64,000 nucleotides of DNA from contig CM072891.1 of NCBI GenBank assembly GCA_037013685.1, forward strand, positions 6,114,501 through 6,178,500, read 5' to 3'. The DNA is from Acridotheres tristis (lineage: Eukaryota > Chordata > Aves > Passeriformes > Sturnidae). Positions 60,101 to 64,000 of this stretch are shown here, in pieces (positions within the stretch are counted from its first letter, which is position 1; each line of letters starts with the position of its first letter). The notes beneath the pieces are model-generated. The model did not search any database. It was not told the origin of the DNA and saw only the letters and a program-made list of their open reading frames with translations. The translations under genes and the position numbers were made by a program.

Positions 60101-63100
60101 GCTTTTCATTCCAAAGCAGACTGTGTATTCCATCAGCATGGGGAAGGGAAGAGAATATCAGAACCAAGTGACTGCAAGGACTGCTCTGACTCTATTTTCA
60201 GTGTTGGCATTTTTCTCCTGACTTCCAAGGCTACTTGTAATCATGCAAATACTGAAGGTACAACATTCAAAAGGATAAACCACATCTGCTGAGCAGAGTT
60301 GTGCACAGCAGAGCACACTCCCCCAGGGGAGCTTATCCTCCCCTGCTCAAGGCCAAACAGCCAATGTTGGGAAGAAGCAACCTAAAAACAGCTCTCCTCC
60401 AAAACCCCAGCAGGGCTCCTTCTGCCTGCCAGGTCATCACAGCCAGTTCCTGGCTCCCTTCCCTCACAGAGTGGAGCAGCACCTGCCCTTGATGCATTCT
60501 GACAACTGGCATAATTTCAAAGACTCACTGCAAATTCCAGTTACAATCAGCCCCTTTGGCTGTGCTTTGATTTTTGACAAACCACTGGTCTTTGAAGGAA
60601 ACCGATCATGGCTAATCCGCATTTGAGAGGTAAACAAGAATAGCAGAGTCTCATGGATCTTTATCTCTGTATAAATAAAAAGAGGTAATTAAATCTAGTT
60701 CCAGAAATAAGTTGCAGTACTACATAAGTATGTTGTACTGATATTATTAAACAGAAGTGTTCGGGCATGCTTATGTCTAAGGGAAAGGAAAGAGAGGAGG
60801 ACTGCCATTTATCCATTCCGTTTCAGGGGAAAAGAGTGGGGAGGGTGTTCCTGGATAAAAAAAATGCATTCCTATTTCTGCTTTGTAGAGAAGAATAATT
60901 AGGTGTTAGTCTGACCTCTTTATGCTATATCCAAACTGATTTTTGTTCCTGAGAATGTTCTTAGCAAATGAATACTTAGCACCAGATGTGGGCAGAAATA
61001 AAAAGACATCAACAGTAGCATTTCTTACCTCAACAATGCAGAGATCTAACTAAACAACATGCTGCTTAAATGCCAGCAGTTATTTAGAATTTTGTCTGTC
61101 TCCCACTTCGTCAACAGCAGAAAACATAACTCAAAAAAAGCCAGATCCTGATGTTATCTATACAATAAATTTAGACTTTATTGGAATTCTAGAGATTAGG
61201 GATATTTGGCTGGCTCTACTAATGTCTTTACAAGTTTAAAATACTGAGTTTTAAAGAGAAGCAACTGAGGTAAAAGTTAGTGCAAAACAAAGCTAGAATC
61301 TAATCCAAGAATCCATTCCTCACAAATGTTGTTTCTAACATGCAAAACCAACATTAGTTTAAATACAGGGCAAGCAAAATAGTATAGTTTATCAAATTCT
61401 TCAGGGATACAGGCAACTCTTTAAACACATTTACTGGATGGACTGATGAACATTATTTCCCCAACAATGCAGCTGTAACTCTTGCCAGTCCAAATCTGCT
61501 GAATCTCAGCACCTATACTTATATAAGCATAATTGGTGCATAACTAAAAAACTGTTTATCTTCCTTCTAAACTATGTACTGAAGAAGATTTAGGTGGATA
61601 AAGAGGAGATATGTAGATGTAGCTGCCTCATGATTTATTAAGAGTGATACTAACCATATGAGCTATCCAGGTGAAGAAGCAAAGTGGCACTGCTATTTCT
61701 GGCAGCAGATGTCAATAGGAGTCCAATGATTTTGGGCGAAGCAGTAGCACAACTCCAGAGACACGGGGATTAACAGCTCCACACCTCTTTTAGAGGAGGT
61801 TACTCCTTTCTGAGTCACTACACTGACCTCATGAAACCGATTACTGAAGAACTTCTTTCCAGTCAAACAGAAGAATGGTGCTCATTCTCTCTGACAAGTA
61901 TAGTTCCACTGTGGTGAATTGCAGAGACATGTGGCTTGCACAATCTACCAAGCCAGCAACTCAGATCCAAACTTTGCTAGTCAATTCTACAGTAACCTAA
62001 ATCCAAGCCTAAGCTCAGCAGCCCAGCTGCATGCAGTTCTAAATAAAGACCAAAAAAATTTAATTCAACAGTCAACATACAAGAATGAATACCTGGGAAG
62101 CAATCTTACACTAAAGTTGTTCCCATGCCAGCAGCAGCACAGATGCTCCAAGTCATCTCAAAGGCTACAGTAAGACACAGTAGCTATCTATTAAGTATAA
62201 AACTGAGTAAGGCCTTTCTCTCCTCAAGTAAGAGGACTAGGCAAAACTCTGGATTGAAGTTTGATCAGATTCTCTGCCTGATCTGCAGCAAATAGGAGAA
62301 GCTCAAGAAATTCTCACTTTAAAAAACTTCATACTTTGCACCTTAAGTAGCTTATGCATCTGCCACCTATCTTCCCCACTCCTAGCCAACAAAAGTGCAA
62401 AAGCCTCTACATATTGCACCCACTTCTGTTTACTGTTAGAGCAATACACAGCCCTACATGCTTTGAACCCTTTTCTCCCCCATGCCAAGGAGTTGTGGGT
62501 CTCTGTTTCCACAAGATGGCAAGATGCCCTTTAAGGTGATAATATTTTAGTTTCCCTTAGGAGAAGAAGCAAAGCCAAAAGACAAACGTTGCCAAGGTGC
62601 ATAAAAATCCCCCCAGACAGAGTAAGTTAGATTTTAATTTACTCCTGCTAGACTTGCACAACCCCTGCTTTTGACTTTGGAGATGGACTCTGGCTACAGT
62701 TAACTCTTCCTGAGTACATCTTGAGCTACTACCAACAGGTAACAACAGAGTTCTCTGTACTTCTAACAAGGGGATAAAAGTCATATTGGTGCTTCAGAGT
62801 CATCTCTGACAGTCTGGTACAGACTAGCAACAACATCTGCCTCTGTGCTCCCTCCTCGGATTTCAGCCTAAGCATAAACAAGCAGTTCACAGGCAGTCAT
62901 TACTTAAGGCAGCCAAGAAGTTACTATACCATGTAGGTATGGTCACAGAATCTTTCAAGGGAGGGATCCCCCCCCAAAAATAGAAATTGGAATAGCAGCT
63001 CAGAACATTGCAATAGGACTATGAAAGAACAGAAATTAGGATAGGGTCAAAGGAACAATAAATTCTCCCCCCAAATACACTAGTGAAAGCAAAGTGCAAA

Positions 63101-64000
63101 ACAATGCAAAAAGTGGAAACAAAAGTTTCGTGTTCTCACTCTTTCTGATACAGTTGGAGCACTATCAACAGAAGTTATAAAAAAAGGCAGACAAACATTT
63201 GAAGAGCCATGTGGCTGCTTTACATTTAAAGTAACAAACAAACATAGTATATGCATATTACTACCCAAATTCTACCTTTTAGAGGTCCCTCCAGAGCACC
63301 TTTATTTTATACAGGTCGAGTTGAACTTGAATTACAAATGGAAGATGAATAAATCAAAACTTTAAGTAAATAAGCTTTAAAATTTCAGGCAAACAGGAGA
63401 ATCTGATCACCAGAAATCTCTTCCACTTGAAAGACTGTGAGGGCAATTTTCAGTTACTGTAAATGCAGAGGAACACTGCCTCTTTCCCCCATCTGTACTT
63501 CTTTAGATGGCCCAGAATCCAGCCTCACTCTGGTACTGGGAAGCATCATTCCACATTTCATGCCTTGTTTCAAAGTTGTAATGACAAGGAAAATCAAGTT
63601 TATAGCATTCTTTCATATCCAAGCATGGAATGAGGGCATGCAACAAACACTTTCCATATGTGATGCCTAGAGAGGCTACTTGGAACAGAGGCTGGACAGT
63701 GTCAAATACACAGGCCCTGTGGTCACAAATGCTCCAGAACTAGCCAACACAGATGAAGAAGCCCTGTATCTTAGACAAATGTTATTTCTTTTTAAAGGAG
63801 AAACCTGGTCTGCTGCAATATAATCTGCCAGTTCCTGGAAAGCAACCAAGAATCCGTGAAAATTATTAACTCTTATAATAAAACAGATAAATAGAATATC
63901 CAAAGTGATAATTATAATCATACTGTGACTCCAGTCATACTGTGGCCTTCTTAAAAGTATGAGCAGAAAGTTCATAGCGTTAGAAAGAAAGAAAGCAGCT
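54195..64000 (-). other. ARG2: ARG2 intron 2, at least 9.8 kb
   Basis: I searched for the conserved exon 2 (the EHGPAAIR region) on the minus strand and did not find it, so this stretch is read as intron running off the window edge. It contains a degenerate TG/CA run near 56880-56912, a G/T-rich patch near 59658-59693 and a 10-bp tandem duplication at 55681-55700. No CR1 was noticed here, and its open frames are short and unassignable. Confidence 0.65.

Noticed and set aside
54195..64000. ARG2 exons 1-2 within the window
   Set aside because: No minus-strand sequence encoding the conserved EHGPAAIR region with splice sites was found.
1..64000. CRISPR arrays, operons or a bacterial defence system
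   Set aside because: Split genes, CR1 repeats and mammal-like synteny show this is vertebrate nuclear DNA; no regularly spaced repeats are present.

Overview
This is vertebrate nuclear DNA, almost certainly from a bird. Genes are split into many short exons with GT/AG (and two GC/AG) introns, a CpG island marks a divergent promoter, and the interspersed repeats are CR1 LINEs with the usual avian 3' end. Gene order and orientation, ZFYVE26(+) - RDH12-like(-) - VTI1B(+) - ARG2(-), match the mirror image of human 14q24.1, except that no RDH11 is present between RDH12 and VTI1B. No prokaryotic feature, CRISPR array or intact virus is present.

Layout. 1-24461: the 3' half of ZFYVE26 (spastizin), 22 exons carrying 1332 codons including the FYVE zinc finger; the 5' half lies left of the window. 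24462-28806: convergent intergenic/3'UTR DNA between ZFYVE26 and the retinol dehydrogenase, with candidate poly(A) signals and an ancient MIR-like SINE. 28807-35607: complete seven-exon retinol dehydrogenase of the RDH11/12 group on the minus strand (320 aa). About 34800-36520: CpG island holding the head-to-head RDH and VTI1B promoters. 36274-46691: complete six-exon VTI1B on the plus strand (231 aa). 46690-47090: a compact convergent 3' junction where VTI1B and ARG2 poly(A) signals sit about 30 bp apart on opposite strands. 47089-54194: the last six exons of ARG2 on the minus strand. 54195-64000: ARG2 intron 2, in which I found no exon; exons 1-2 are presumably right of the window.

The genes are neighbours by ancestry and do not form a pathway: an endolysosomal PI3P-binding adaptor (ZFYVE26), an ER retinal reductase (RDH), an endosomal Qb-SNARE (VTI1B) and mitochondrial arginase (ARG2). 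All reading frames close exactly across every assigned splice junction, so I see no broken gene. The less ordinary points are two GC-AG introns in the RDH gene, the apparent absence of RDH11, an abruptly GC-rich terminal ZFYVE26 exon, a 29-nt microexon with a tandem acceptor, an inverted CCAAT pair in RDH intron 1, a ZNF143-type element before VTI1B, and the overlapping VTI1B/ARG2 3' ends. I did not find a clearly new biological system. Exon limits were read by eye from splice consensus, phase and remembered family sequences; no alignment was run.
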